37,444 bases of DNA from JAEKLB01 sp050249235 (GTDB taxonomy: Bacteria > Actinomycetota > Acidimicrobiia > Acidimicrobiales > CADCSY01), in contig JBFWQW010000016.1 of assembly GCA_050249235.1 (NCBI GenBank), positions 1-37,444 on the forward strand, in the 5' to 3' direction. Below the pieces are notes generated by a model, which had not been told where the DNA came from, searched no databases, and was given only the letters and a program-made list of their open reading frames with translations. The position numbers were made by a program, and so were the translations under genes. Below are positions 31,208-37,444 of this stretch, piece by piece (positions within the stretch are counted from its first letter, which is position 1; each line of letters starts with the position of its first letter).

Positions 31208-32167
31208 ATGACGGCCCGGCGCTCGGCGGCGGAGCGGCTCCGCCTGCTCCTCGCCATGGTCCCCTGGATCGTCGCCCGCGACGGGCCCACCCTGGCCGAG
31301 GTGGGTCGGCGCTTCGGCCTGGGCGAGGACGAGCTCCTCGCCGAGCTCGATCTCGTGTTCCTCTGCGGGGTGCACCCCTTCACCCCCGACTCGCTCATGG
31401 ACGTCGTGGTCGAGGAGGGCCGGGTGTGGATCCGGTACGCCGACTACTTCGAGCGACCCCTCCGGCTCACCCCCGAAGAGGGCCTGGCCCTGGTGGCCGC
31501 CGGCTCGGCGCTGGCCGACGTCCCCGGTGCCGACCCGTCCGGCCCCCTGGCCCGGGCCCTGGCCAAGGTGGCCGCCGTCCTCGGCGTCGAGCCCGGCGAG
31601 GCCGTGGACATCCAGCTCGGCTCGGCCGCGCCCGACACCCTCGCCACCCTGCGCCGGGCGGTCGCCGACGGCCGCCGGGTCGAGCTCGACTACTACACCT
31701 ACGGCCGCGACGAGCGGGCCCGGCGGGTGGTGGAGCCGCACGCCGTCTTCGCGGCCGAGGGGGCGTGGTACCTCGACGCCTTCTGCCACCGGGCCGGCGC
31801 CACCCGGCGCTTCCGGCTCGACCGGATGGCCGAGACCCGGCTGCTGGACGAGACGTTCGAGCACCGCCCCGGGGGGAGCCAGGCACCCGGGTCCGTCTTC
31901 GATCCCGACCCGTCGGATCCCCGCGTGGTGCTGGACCTGGCGACCCGCGCCCGGTGGGTGGCGGAGCAGTACCCGGTCGAGGCGGTGGAGGAGCGGCCGG
32001 GCGGCGTGTTGCGGGTGACCCTCGTGGCGGGGGAGCGGGCCTGGCTCGAGCGGCTGCTGCTCCGGCTCGGCCCCGACGCCACCGTGGTGTCGGGCGCCGA
32101 GGGGGTGGCCGCCGCTGCCGCGGCACGGGTGCTGGCCCGCTACGGAACGGCGACGCCCGCCGGCTGA
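31208..32167 (+). CDS. pafC: WYL-domain transcriptional regulator PafC
   Basis: This 319-residue partner of PafB has the same layout: a winged helix at the N-terminus (ERLRLLLAMVPWIVARDGPT and LAEVGRRFGLGEDELLAELD), a WYL domain from about residue 157 (VELDYYTYGRDERARRVVEP, GAWYLDAFCH) and a C-terminal WCX-like domain. The pair regulates DNA-repair genes in mycobacteria. The ATG at 31208 fits the start of homology. In many actinomycetes pafC overlaps pafB, whereas here a repeat-filled gap separates them. A separate lepB promoter follows. Confidence 0.9.
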   Translation: MTARRSAAERLRLLLAMVPWIVARDGPTLAEVGRRFGLGEDELLAELDLVFLCGVHPFTPDSLMDVVVEEGRVWIRYADYFERPLRLTPEEGLALVAAGSALADVPGADPSGPLARALAKVAAVLGVEPGEAVDIQLGSAAPDTLATLRRAVADGRRVELDYYTYGRDERARRVVEPHAVFAAEGAWYLDAFCHRAGATRRFRLDRMAETRLLDETFEHRPGGSQAPGSVFDPDPSDPRVVLDLATRARWVAEQYPVEAVEERPGGVLRVTLVAGERAWLERLLLRLGPDATVVSGAEGVAAAAAARVLARYGTATPAG

Positions 32168-32203
32168 GCCGCCCGGCGGGGCTGGACCCGCGGGCCCGGC
32201 CGG

Positions 32204-32209
32204 TAGCGT
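32204..32209 (+). promoter_or_regulatory. -10 element of lepB, leaderless
   Basis: TAGCGT lies 8 bases before the ATG at 32218. Confidence 0.45.
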
Positions 32210-32217
32210 GACGGGCC

Positions 32218-32847
32218 ATGCCCGAGGAGGTCGACGGTCTCCGGGCCGAGCCGGAGCCCGCCTCCACGGCCCCGCCGATCGTCGGCAGCCGGGCCAGGCA
32301 CGCCGAGCGGCGGGCCCGCGAAGCCGAGCGCCGCACCCGCAACCTCGTGGAGTGGGCGGCCATCATCGTCGGCGCGCTGCTGCTGGCCCTGCTGGTCAAG
32401 ACCTTCCTGTTCCAGGCCTTCTACATCCCGTCGCTCTCGATGTATCCCACGCTCGACAAGGGCGACCGGGTGCTCGTCAACAAGCTCAGCTACGACCTCC
32501 ACGACGTCCACCGGGGCGACCTCGTCGTCTTCGAGCGCCCGCCGGGGGAGCCCTCCACGATCAAGGACCTCATCAAGCGGGTGATCGGCCTGCCCGGCGA
32601 CGTCATCGAAGCCCGCGACGGCATCGTGTACATCGACGGCAAGCCGCTCGAGGAGGACTACGTCGACGCCGGCGACCGGACCGAGAACCTCCCCGCGCAG
32701 ACCGTTCCCGAGGGCGAGCTGTTCGTCATGGGCGACAACCGCGACAACTCCGAGGACAGCCGCGTCTTCGGCCCGATCGACGAGGACACGGTGGTGGGCC
32801 GCGCCTTCGTCCGGGTGTGGCCGGTGACCCGCTTCAGCCTCCTCTGA
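32218..32847 (+). CDS. lepB: Signal peptidase I
   Basis: This 209-residue membrane-anchored serine protease cleaves Sec and Tat signal peptides. A basic cytoplasmic N-terminus (ERRAREAERRTRN) is followed by one transmembrane helix (AAIIVGALLLALLVKTFLF). The catalytic Ser is at about 74 in SLSMYPTL and the general-base Lys at about 120 in LIKRVIGLPGD. MGDNRDNSEDSR is the conserved box near the C-terminus. It has a single transmembrane helix, as in Gram-positive types. It lies between pafC and the Tat genes, so export functions cluster here. The last 14 bases overlap the convergent GDPD gene. Confidence 0.94.
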   Translation: MPEEVDGLRAEPEPASTAPPIVGSRARHAERRAREAERRTRNLVEWAAIIVGALLLALLVKTFLFQAFYIPSLSMYPTLDKGDRVLVNKLSYDLHDVHRGDLVVFERPPGEPSTIKDLIKRVIGLPGDVIEARDGIVYIDGKPLEEDYVDAGDRTENLPAQTVPEGELFVMGDNRDNSEDSRVFGPIDEDTVVGRAFVRVWPVTRFSLL

Positions 32848-33637
32848 CACCCGGCTGGCCGCCACCGATGGCGTCGGCCAGGCGCTCCGGGTGGTCGGAG
32901 TAGACGGCGTCGCAACCCATGCGGAGCAGCTCGACGATCTGGTGGGCGTGGTGGGCGTCCCACCCGAAGGCCAGGATCCCGAACCGGTGGCAGAGGGCCA
33001 CGAGGCCGCCGCTCCAGTCGGGATAGGGCATGTTCACGACGTGCACGCCCCGCTCGGCCAGGCCGGCGACGTAGCGCTCCGGGCCGGGCCGGAGGCGCCG
33101 GAGCCGCACGGAGTGCACGGCCCGCACGGACGGATCGAGCGCGGCGAAGCGAGCCGCGTCGTCGACGTCGCCGGCGCAGAGGTACAGGCGGGTCAGGTCG
33201 GCGCCGGCCGCGGTCGCCACCTGCAGGACCGGGCCGGCCGCGGCCGGGTCCTTCACGTCGATCGAGAGCGTGAGATCGGGCCCGCACGCCTCGTACAGCT
33301 CGGCCAGCGTGGGGATGTGGGCCGGGAGGGCGGCCCGCTCGACCGCGGCGATCGGGCGGCGCCGTGGGAGCCCGCCCACCCGCCCGTCGTGGTCGAGGAC
33401 CGGCGTCCCGTCGGCGGTCAGCCAGACGTCCGTCTCGAGCCCGGTGGCGCCGAGGCGGAGGGCCAGCGTGAAGGCGGCGAGGGTGTTCTCCCGCTCGAGG
33501 GCGCGGGCCCCCCGGTGGGCGAACCCGATCGGGGGGCGCAGGAGCGACGGCAGCCGCCAGCTCCGAGCCGCTACGTCGGGGGCGCCGCGGCCGTCCTGGC
33601 CGTCGTGGGCGTCGGGGGCGTCGGGGGCGTCGGGCAC
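32834..33637 (-). CDS. Glycerophosphodiester phosphodiesterase
   Basis: This 267-residue TIM-barrel GDPD enzyme hydrolyses glycerophosphodiesters to glycerol-3-phosphate and an alcohol. The metal- and catalytic-site motifs are GFAHRGARALERENT (His41 and Glu), LETDVWLTADGTPVLDHD and LSIDVKD. There is no signal peptide, so it is cytoplasmic. The GTG start at 33637 is followed at once by a 9-bp repeat that encodes DAPDAPDA; a start further downstream is possible because homology begins around residue 35. It is the only minus-strand gene between pafC and tatA, and its 3' end overlaps lepB by 14 bases. Confidence 0.87.
   Translation of the reverse strand: MPDAPDAPDAHDGQDGRGAPDVAARSWRLPSLLRPPIGFAHRGARALERENTLAAFTLALRLGATGLETDVWLTADGTPVLDHDGRVGGLPRRRPIAAVERAALPAHIPTLAELYEACGPDLTLSIDVKDPAAAGPVLQVATAAGADLTRLYLCAGDVDDAARFAALDPSVRAVHSVRLRRLRPGPERYVAGLAERGVHVVNMPYPDWSGGLVALCHRFGILAFGWDAHHAHQIVELLRMGCDAVYSDHPERLADAIGGGQPGVRGG
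33608..33634 (-). repeat. Three 9-bp repeats at the GDPD start
   Basis: Three perfect 9-bp units (GGCGTCGGG on the plus strand) encode the DAP repeats directly after the assumed GTG start. This low-complexity leader may be non-coding if a later start is used. Confidence 0.75.
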
Positions 33638-33823
33638 CCCTCCACGATGCTCAGCCCGCCGACCGGTGTGCGAACCGGCCCGACGCCCCGACCCGGAGCC
33701 GGCCGTCGGGCCCACGGGAGCGGGGCGGTGGAGGCGGTCCGGGCTCAAGGCCGTCGCGATCGGCGTCGATGAGCCAGCCAGGACTTGGGGTGCGCCCCGC
33801 CGGGACTGGAGCGAGGAGCAGGG

Positions 33824-34153
33824 ATGGCCACGATTCGAGCGAGTTGCCCCGACTGCGGGGACGTGGAGCTCACCACGGAGGACATGACCGTCCGGGTGTG
33901 TCTCGACGACCAGCGGGGCGCCTACGCCTTCCGGTGCCCGAGCTGCGCCATGACGGTGTACAAGGAGGCCGAGCCCCGGATCGTCGAGCTCCTCGTGTCG
34001 TCCGGCGTGAAGCGCGTCACCTGGCGCCTGCCCCTCGAGCTGAGCGAGCGCCCCCCCGGGGCCCCCCTCACCCACGACGACCTGATCGAGTTCCACGACC
34101 TCCTCGCCGACGACGGCTGGTTCGCCACCCTCGCCGCGATGGTGCAAGGTTGA
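33824..34153 (+). CDS. Zinc-ribbon protein of unknown function
   Basis: This 109-residue protein has a two-knuckle zinc ribbon, SCPDCGDVEL and FRCPSCAMTV (CPxCG then CPxC), within the first 50 residues, and a helical C-terminal half (LIEFHDLLADDGWFATLAAM). The segment between contains MTVRVCLDDQRGAYAF. Function unknown; such ribbons often bind nucleic acid or protein partners. The ATG at 33824 is chosen over upstream codons because GAGGAGCAGGG lies just before it. The 67-residue membrane protein gene follows 4 bases after its stop. Confidence 0.7.
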   Translation: MATIRASCPDCGDVELTTEDMTVRVCLDDQRGAYAFRCPSCAMTVYKEAEPRIVELLVSSGVKRVTWRLPLELSERPPGAPLTHDDLIEFHDLLADDGWFATLAAMVQG

Positions 34154-34157
34154 CGTC

Positions 34158-34361
34158 GTGGAGGTGCTCTGGGTCGTCCCGGTCGTGGTCCTGGCCCTCG
34201 GTGCCGTCGCCCTCGTGGCGCTCATCCGAGGGACCGCCGACGAGGGCCGCCAGCTCATGGCCGAGGTGAGCCGGTTCGGCGAGCTCCACGTGGCGCTGAC
34301 CCGCGTGAACCAGGAGCTGGTCCGCAGCCGGGCGATCGTCGAGGACCTCCGACAGGGCTAG
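34158..34361 (+). CDS. Small N-anchored membrane protein
   Basis: This 67-residue protein from a GTG start has one N-terminal transmembrane helix (LWVVPVVVLALGAVALVALI) and a C-terminal amphipathic coiled-coil-like helix (GELHVALTRVNQELVRSRAI). The layout resembles a TatA/TatB-like or small scaffold protein but lacks the Tat hinge. It lies 4 bases after the zinc-ribbon gene and 27 bases before tatA. No function can be given. Confidence 0.62.
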   Translation: MEVLWVVPVVVLALGAVALVALIRGTADEGRQLMAEVSRFGELHVALTRVNQELVRSRAIVEDLRQG

Positions 34362-34376
34362 CGACAGGGCCGCCGG

Positions 34377-34382
34377 TACGCT
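34377..34382 (+). promoter_or_regulatory. -10 element of tatA-tatC, leaderless
   Basis: TACGCT lies 6 bases before the GTG at 34389. Confidence 0.45.
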
Positions 34383-34388
34383 CCGCTG

Positions 34389-34796
34389 GTGTTCAACGTC
34401 GGGACGCCCGAGCTGCTGGTGATCCTGCTCGTCGCGCTCCTCGTGCTCGGCCCGAACAAGCTCCCCGAGGCGGCCCGCCAGGTCGGTCGGGCCATGGGTG
34501 AGCTCCGGCGCCTCAGCTCCGGCTTCCAGGCCGAGCTGCGCGACGCCATCCAGGAGCCGGTGACCAGCCGGCCCCCGCCCTCGACGCCCGCGGTGGTGGA
34601 GGGGACCCTCGCCGGCGACGGCGTGGTCGGCGGCACGGTCGTCGTCCCCGACCCCGACCCGGCCGACGACACCTCCGCCGTGGGAAGCGGGGCCGACGCC
34701 GGCCCGACCGACGCCGCCGCCAGCCGCGCCGGGGACGTCCCCGCCGGCGACCCGCCGGGGCCGCCGGCTCCGGAGGACGAGGCACCCCAGGCCTGA
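34389..34796 (+). CDS. tatA: Sec-independent translocase subunit TatA/TatB
   Basis: This 135-residue protein begins with the short transmembrane helix TPELLVILLVALLVLGPNKL (Glu at position 8, Gly-Pro hinge), followed by an amphipathic helix PEAARQVGRAMGELRRLSSG. A long Pro/Ala/Asp-rich disordered tail fills the rest. Glu8 and the longer helix are TatB-like, while the position before tatC is the usual place of tatA in actinomycetes. Either name is defensible. TGATG links it to tatC (stop and start share one base). Confidence 0.87.
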   Translation: MFNVGTPELLVILLVALLVLGPNKLPEAARQVGRAMGELRRLSSGFQAELRDAIQEPVTSRPPPSTPAVVEGTLAGDGVVGGTVVVPDPDPADDTSAVGSGADAGPTDAAASRAGDVPAGDPPGPPAPEDEAPQA

Positions 34797-35566
34797 TGAA
34801 GCTCCCGCTGCGGCGCCGCTCGGCGCCGAGCGACCGGGCCGGGCCGATGTCGCTGGTCGACCACCTCGCCGAGCTGCGGTCGCGGCTGATCAAGGCGCTG
34901 CTGGCCCTGGCCGCCGGCGCGGTCGTCGGCTTCTTCCTCTACGACCCCGTGCTCGACCGCCTGGTCGCGCCCTACTGCGACGTCAAGCGCAGCATCGACG
35001 CCACCACGACCTGCAAGCTGGTCGTCACCGACCCCCTCGAGTCGTTCTCGATCCGCCTCAAGCTCTCCGCCTACCTGGGCCTGCTGTTCGCCTCGCCCGT
35101 CGTGCTCTGGCAGCTGTGGCGGTTCATCACGCCGGGCCTCTACCCCCGCGAGAAGCGGTACGCCGTCCCGTTCGTCGCCTCGTCGATCCTGCTCTTCCTC
35201 GCCGGTGCCGGGCTCGCCATCGCCACCTTCCCGAAGACGCTCGAGTTCTTCGCCGCCTTCGGTGGCAGCGAGCTCGAGCTGCTCTACACGCCGGGGAAGT
35301 ACCTCGGTCTCCTCATCCTGATGATGGTGATCTTCGGCCTCGGCTTCGAGTTCCCGGTGATCCTCACCTTCCTCCAGGTGGCCGGCGTGCTGAGCTGGCG
35401 GCGACTGGTGTCGTGGCGGCGCTACGCCATCGTCGGCATCTTCGTGGTCGACGCGGTCATCACGCCGTCCGGCGACCCGGTGACCCTGCTGGCCATGGCC
35501 GTGCCGATGGTCCTCTTCTACGAGATGTCGATCCTGATCGGCCGCTTCGTGCTGCGGAGGAGCTGA
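34796..35566 (+). CDS. tatC: Sec-independent translocase subunit TatC
   Basis: This 256-residue polytopic protein with six transmembrane helices recognises twin-arginine signal peptides. MSLVDHLAELRSRLIKALLA with the conserved Glu-Leu-Arg is the first cytoplasmic/transmembrane region. Further family segments are LESFSIRLKLSAYLG, LWQLWRFITPGLYPREKRY and GLGFEFPVILTFLQ. DAVITPSGDPVTLL precedes the last helices. It is translationally coupled to tatA and to the helicase gene (TGATG on both sides). A short loop with two Cys (about residues 61 and 74) on the outer face could be disulfide-bonded. Confidence 0.96.
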   Translation: MKLPLRRRSAPSDRAGPMSLVDHLAELRSRLIKALLALAAGAVVGFFLYDPVLDRLVAPYCDVKRSIDATTTCKLVVTDPLESFSIRLKLSAYLGLLFASPVVLWQLWRFITPGLYPREKRYAVPFVASSILLFLAGAGLAIATFPKTLEFFAAFGGSELELLYTPGKYLGLLILMMVIFGLGFEFPVILTFLQVAGVLSWRRLVSWRRYAIVGIFVVDAVITPSGDPVTLLAMAVPMVLFYEMSILIGRFVLRRS

Positions 35567-37444
35567 TGGCGGAGGAGCCGACGGTGGCGGGCGGCGGGGC
35601 CCACGACTTCGAGCTCGACCCCTTCCAGGTGCGGTCGATCGAGGCCTTCGACGCCGGGCGCTCGGTCCTGGTGGCGGCGCCCACCGGCTCGGGCAAGACC
35701 GTCGTCGCCGAGCACGCCGTGGCCGCCGCGCTGGCCGCCGGGCGGCGGGCCTTCTACACCACGCCGATCAAGGCCCTCTCGAACCAGAAATACGGCGACC
35801 TGGCCCGGCTCCACGGCCCGTCCCGGGTGGGGCTGCTGACCGGTGACACCAGCATCAACGGCGACGCCCCGGTCGTGGTGATGACGACCGAGGTCCTCCG
35901 CAACATGGTCTACGCCGGCGCTCCGGGGCTGTCCCGCGTCGACGTCGTCGTGCTCGACGAGGTCCACTACCTCCACGACGCCTACCGCGGGCCGGTCTGG
36001 GAGGAGGTCATCATCCACCTGCCCCGCCACGTCCGCCTCGTCTGCCTGTCGGCCACGGTCTCGAACGCCGAGGAGCTGGCCGACTGGATCTCCACCGTGC
36101 GGGGGCCCACCGAGGCGGTGATCGAGGAGCGCCGACCGGTGACCCTCGAGCACCTCTACCTGGCCGGCGACCGGGGCAGCGAGCGGCTCCACCTCCTCCC
36201 GACGCTCGTGGACGGACGCGCCAACCCGGAGGCGACGCGGCTCGACGCCAGCGGCCAGCGCGGGCCCCGGCGGCGCCACACGCGCGATGCCGGCGGCCGG
36301 CGCCTGTACACGCCCCGCCGCATCGAGGTGGTGGACCGGCTGCAGGAGGAGTCGATGCTGCCGGCGATCTACTTCATCTTCAGCCGGGCCGCCTGCGACG
36401 ACGCCGTGGCCGCCTGCCTCGACGCCGGCATCCGGCTCACCTCGCCCGCCGAGCGGGAGCGGATCCGGCGGATCTGCGACGACCACGTCGAGGGCCTCAG
36501 CGACGCCGACCTCGACGTCCTCGGCCACGGACGCTGGATGGCCGGCATGGAGGCCGGGGTCGCGTCCCACCACGCCGGGATGGTGCCGCCCTTCAAGGAG
36601 GCGGTCGAGGCCTGCTTCGCGTCGGGGCTGGTGAAGGTGGTGTTCGCCACCGAGACCCTCGCCGTCGGCATCAACATGCCGGCCCGGGCGGTGGTGATCG
36701 AGAAGCTCTCGAAGTTCACCGGTGAGCGCCACGAGCTGCTCACCGCCGGGGAGTACACGCAGCTGACGGGCCGGGCCGGGCGCAGGGGCATCGACGAGAT
36801 CGGCTACGCCCTCGTGCTCTGGTCGCCGTTCGTCACGTTCGAGCAGGTGGCCAACCTGGTGTCGACCCGCACCTTCGCCATCACCTCCCGCTTCCGGCCG
36901 ACCTACAACATGGCGGTCAACCTCGTCCGCCGGTACCAGCCGGACGAGGCGAGGCACCTCCTCAACCTGTCGTTCGCCCAGTACCAGGCCGATCGGGACA
37001 TCGTGCGGCTGGAGAGCCGCCTCGAGCGAGTCGACGAGCGGCGGTCGGGCGCCGTCCAGCAGCTGCACTGCGATCAGGGCGACCTCGAGGACTACCTCGA
37101 CCTCCTCAGACGGCTCGACGCGGCCCGGGCGGCCCGGCCCTCCCGTGCCCGCCAGGTCGACGAGGGGCTGAGCCGGCTGCGACCGGGCGACGTGGTGCAG
37201 ACGGGCGCCGGGGCCGGCGTCGTGCTGTCGGCCACCCCCCGGCGGGGCGCGATGCAGCTCAAGGTCATGACGGGGAGGAACCGTCGCCTCACCCTCGGGC
37301 CGGCCGACTTCGACGAGGCCCCGGTGCCGATCGGGTCGATCGACCTGCCGGTGCCCTACCTCCCGAACAGCGCCGGCTTCCAGCGGGAGGTGGCGAGCCG
37401 GCTCCGCCGGGCCCGGCTCGAACCCGCCGATCACCGCGCCACCC
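35566..37444 (+). CDS. helY: DEAD/DEAH-box RNA helicase, Ski2/HelY type, 3' end off window
   Basis: The first 626 residues of a superfamily-2 Ski2-like helicase are present; the gene runs off the right edge. Motifs in order: AAPTGSGKT (I, residues 38-45), TTPIKALSNQK (Ia), DEVHYLHD (II, 131-138), LSATVSN (III), HHAGMVPPFK (IV), FATETLAVGINMPAR (V) and QLTGRAGRRGID (VI). A winged-helix or arch-type region follows. In M. tuberculosis HelY (Rv2092c, from memory) also follows tatC. It probably acts on RNA. The ATG overlaps the tatC stop by one base. Confidence 0.94.
   Translation, partial: MAEEPTVAGGGAHDFELDPFQVRSIEAFDAGRSVLVAAPTGSGKTVVAEHAVAAALAAGRRAFYTTPIKALSNQKYGDLARLHGPSRVGLLTGDTSINGDAPVVVMTTEVLRNMVYAGAPGLSRVDVVVLDEVHYLHDAYRGPVWEEVIIHLPRHVRLVCLSATVSNAEELADWISTVRGPTEAVIEERRPVTLEHLYLAGDRGSERLHLLPTLVDGRANPEATRLDASGQRGPRRRHTRDAGGRRLYTPRRIEVVDRLQEESMLPAIYFIFSRAACDDAVAACLDAGIRLTSPAERERIRRICDDHVEGLSDADLDVLGHGRWMAGMEAGVASHHAGMVPPFKEAVEACFASGLVKVVFATETLAVGINMPARAVVIEKLSKFTGERHELLTAGEYTQLTGRAGRRGIDEIGYALVLWSPFVTFEQVANLVSTRTFAITSRFRPTYNMAVNLVRRYQPDEARHLLNLSFAQYQADRDIVRLESRLERVDERRSGAVQQLHCDQGDLEDYLDLLRRLDAARAARPSRARQVDEGLSRLRPGDVVQTGAGAGVVLSATPRRGAMQLKVMTGRNRRLTLGPADFDEAPVPIGSIDLPVPYLPNSAGFQREVASRLRRARLEPADHRAT

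Noticed and set aside
30051..31211. A 386-codon frame covering pafB and the repeat gap, as a pafB-pafC fusion
   Set aside because: It is a different reading frame from both genes, and its product is an Arg/Pro/Gly-rich shadow with no WYL or helix-turn-helix features.
1..37444. tRNA genes, CRISPR arrays and intact insertion sequences
   Set aside because: I looked for cloverleaf-type T-loop sequences, regularly spaced repeats and transposase motifs and found none I could support.

Overview
The window is about 37.4 kb of very GC-rich DNA, densely coding on both strands. It has a complete Pup-proteasome locus (mpa, dop, pup, prcB, prcA, pafA, pafB, pafC), a fused FO synthase (fbiC) for coenzyme F420, a MarP-type protease and a tatA-tatC-helY tail. 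This set points to an actinomycete. Many GTG starts, 4-base gene overlaps and frequent leaderless TAnnnT promoters fit that. The order trmI ... mpa ... dop-pup-prcB-prcA ... pafA-pafB-pafC ... tatA-tatC-helY follows, as I remember it, the Mycobacterium tuberculosis layout. The interleaved genes (DUF3866, lepB, a GDPD gene, ttuB/ttuA) suggest a deep-branching lineage such as Acidimicrobiia. That placement is inference.

Left part (1-16.1 kb), metabolic and mixed: the end of typA; a cyclase-family hydrolase divergent from a TenA thiaminase-like gene, this pair bracketed by two copies of a REP-like repeat; a GT87-type membrane mannosyltransferase-like gene; a cysteine-rich protein divergent from an F420-type LLM oxidoreductase; an M20 peptidase divergent from a 65-residue protein; a LOG-family nucleotide hydrolase coupled to a 55-residue protein; an hxlR-fbiC operon; a tkt-tal operon divergent from a tetR gene; and a LON-domain protein.

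Middle part (16.1-21.3 kb): three tightly overlapping genes for small membrane proteins, a Stf0-type sulfotransferase, then a four-gene overlapping operon ttuB-ttuA-trmI-marP. TtuB/TtuA (2-thiolation of U54) and TrmI (m1A58) both modify the tRNA T-loop. A ferredoxin gene lies opposite.

Right part (21.5-37.4 kb): the Pup-proteasome locus. Mpa unfolds pupylated proteins for the PrcBA core, Dop deamidates Pup-Gln and removes Pup, PafA ligates Pup, and PafB/PafC are WYL-domain regulators of the DNA-damage response. A truncated HNH-endonuclease gene with its own LexA-box promoter sits between mpa and dop. DUF3866 sits between pafA and pafB. The locus ends with lepB, a GDPD gene, a zinc-ribbon gene, a small membrane protein gene, tatA-tatC and the start of helY.

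Notable signals outside the genes: at least 13 starts preceded by a TAnnnT -10 hexamer at leaderless spacing; a CGAACACCTGTTCG LexA box; 15-bp tandem repeats that multiply the in-frame stop codons of three unrelated genes; a leader peptide directly before pafA; and divergent -10 elements sharing one TA step. I saw no tRNA, rRNA, CRISPR array or intact transposon.
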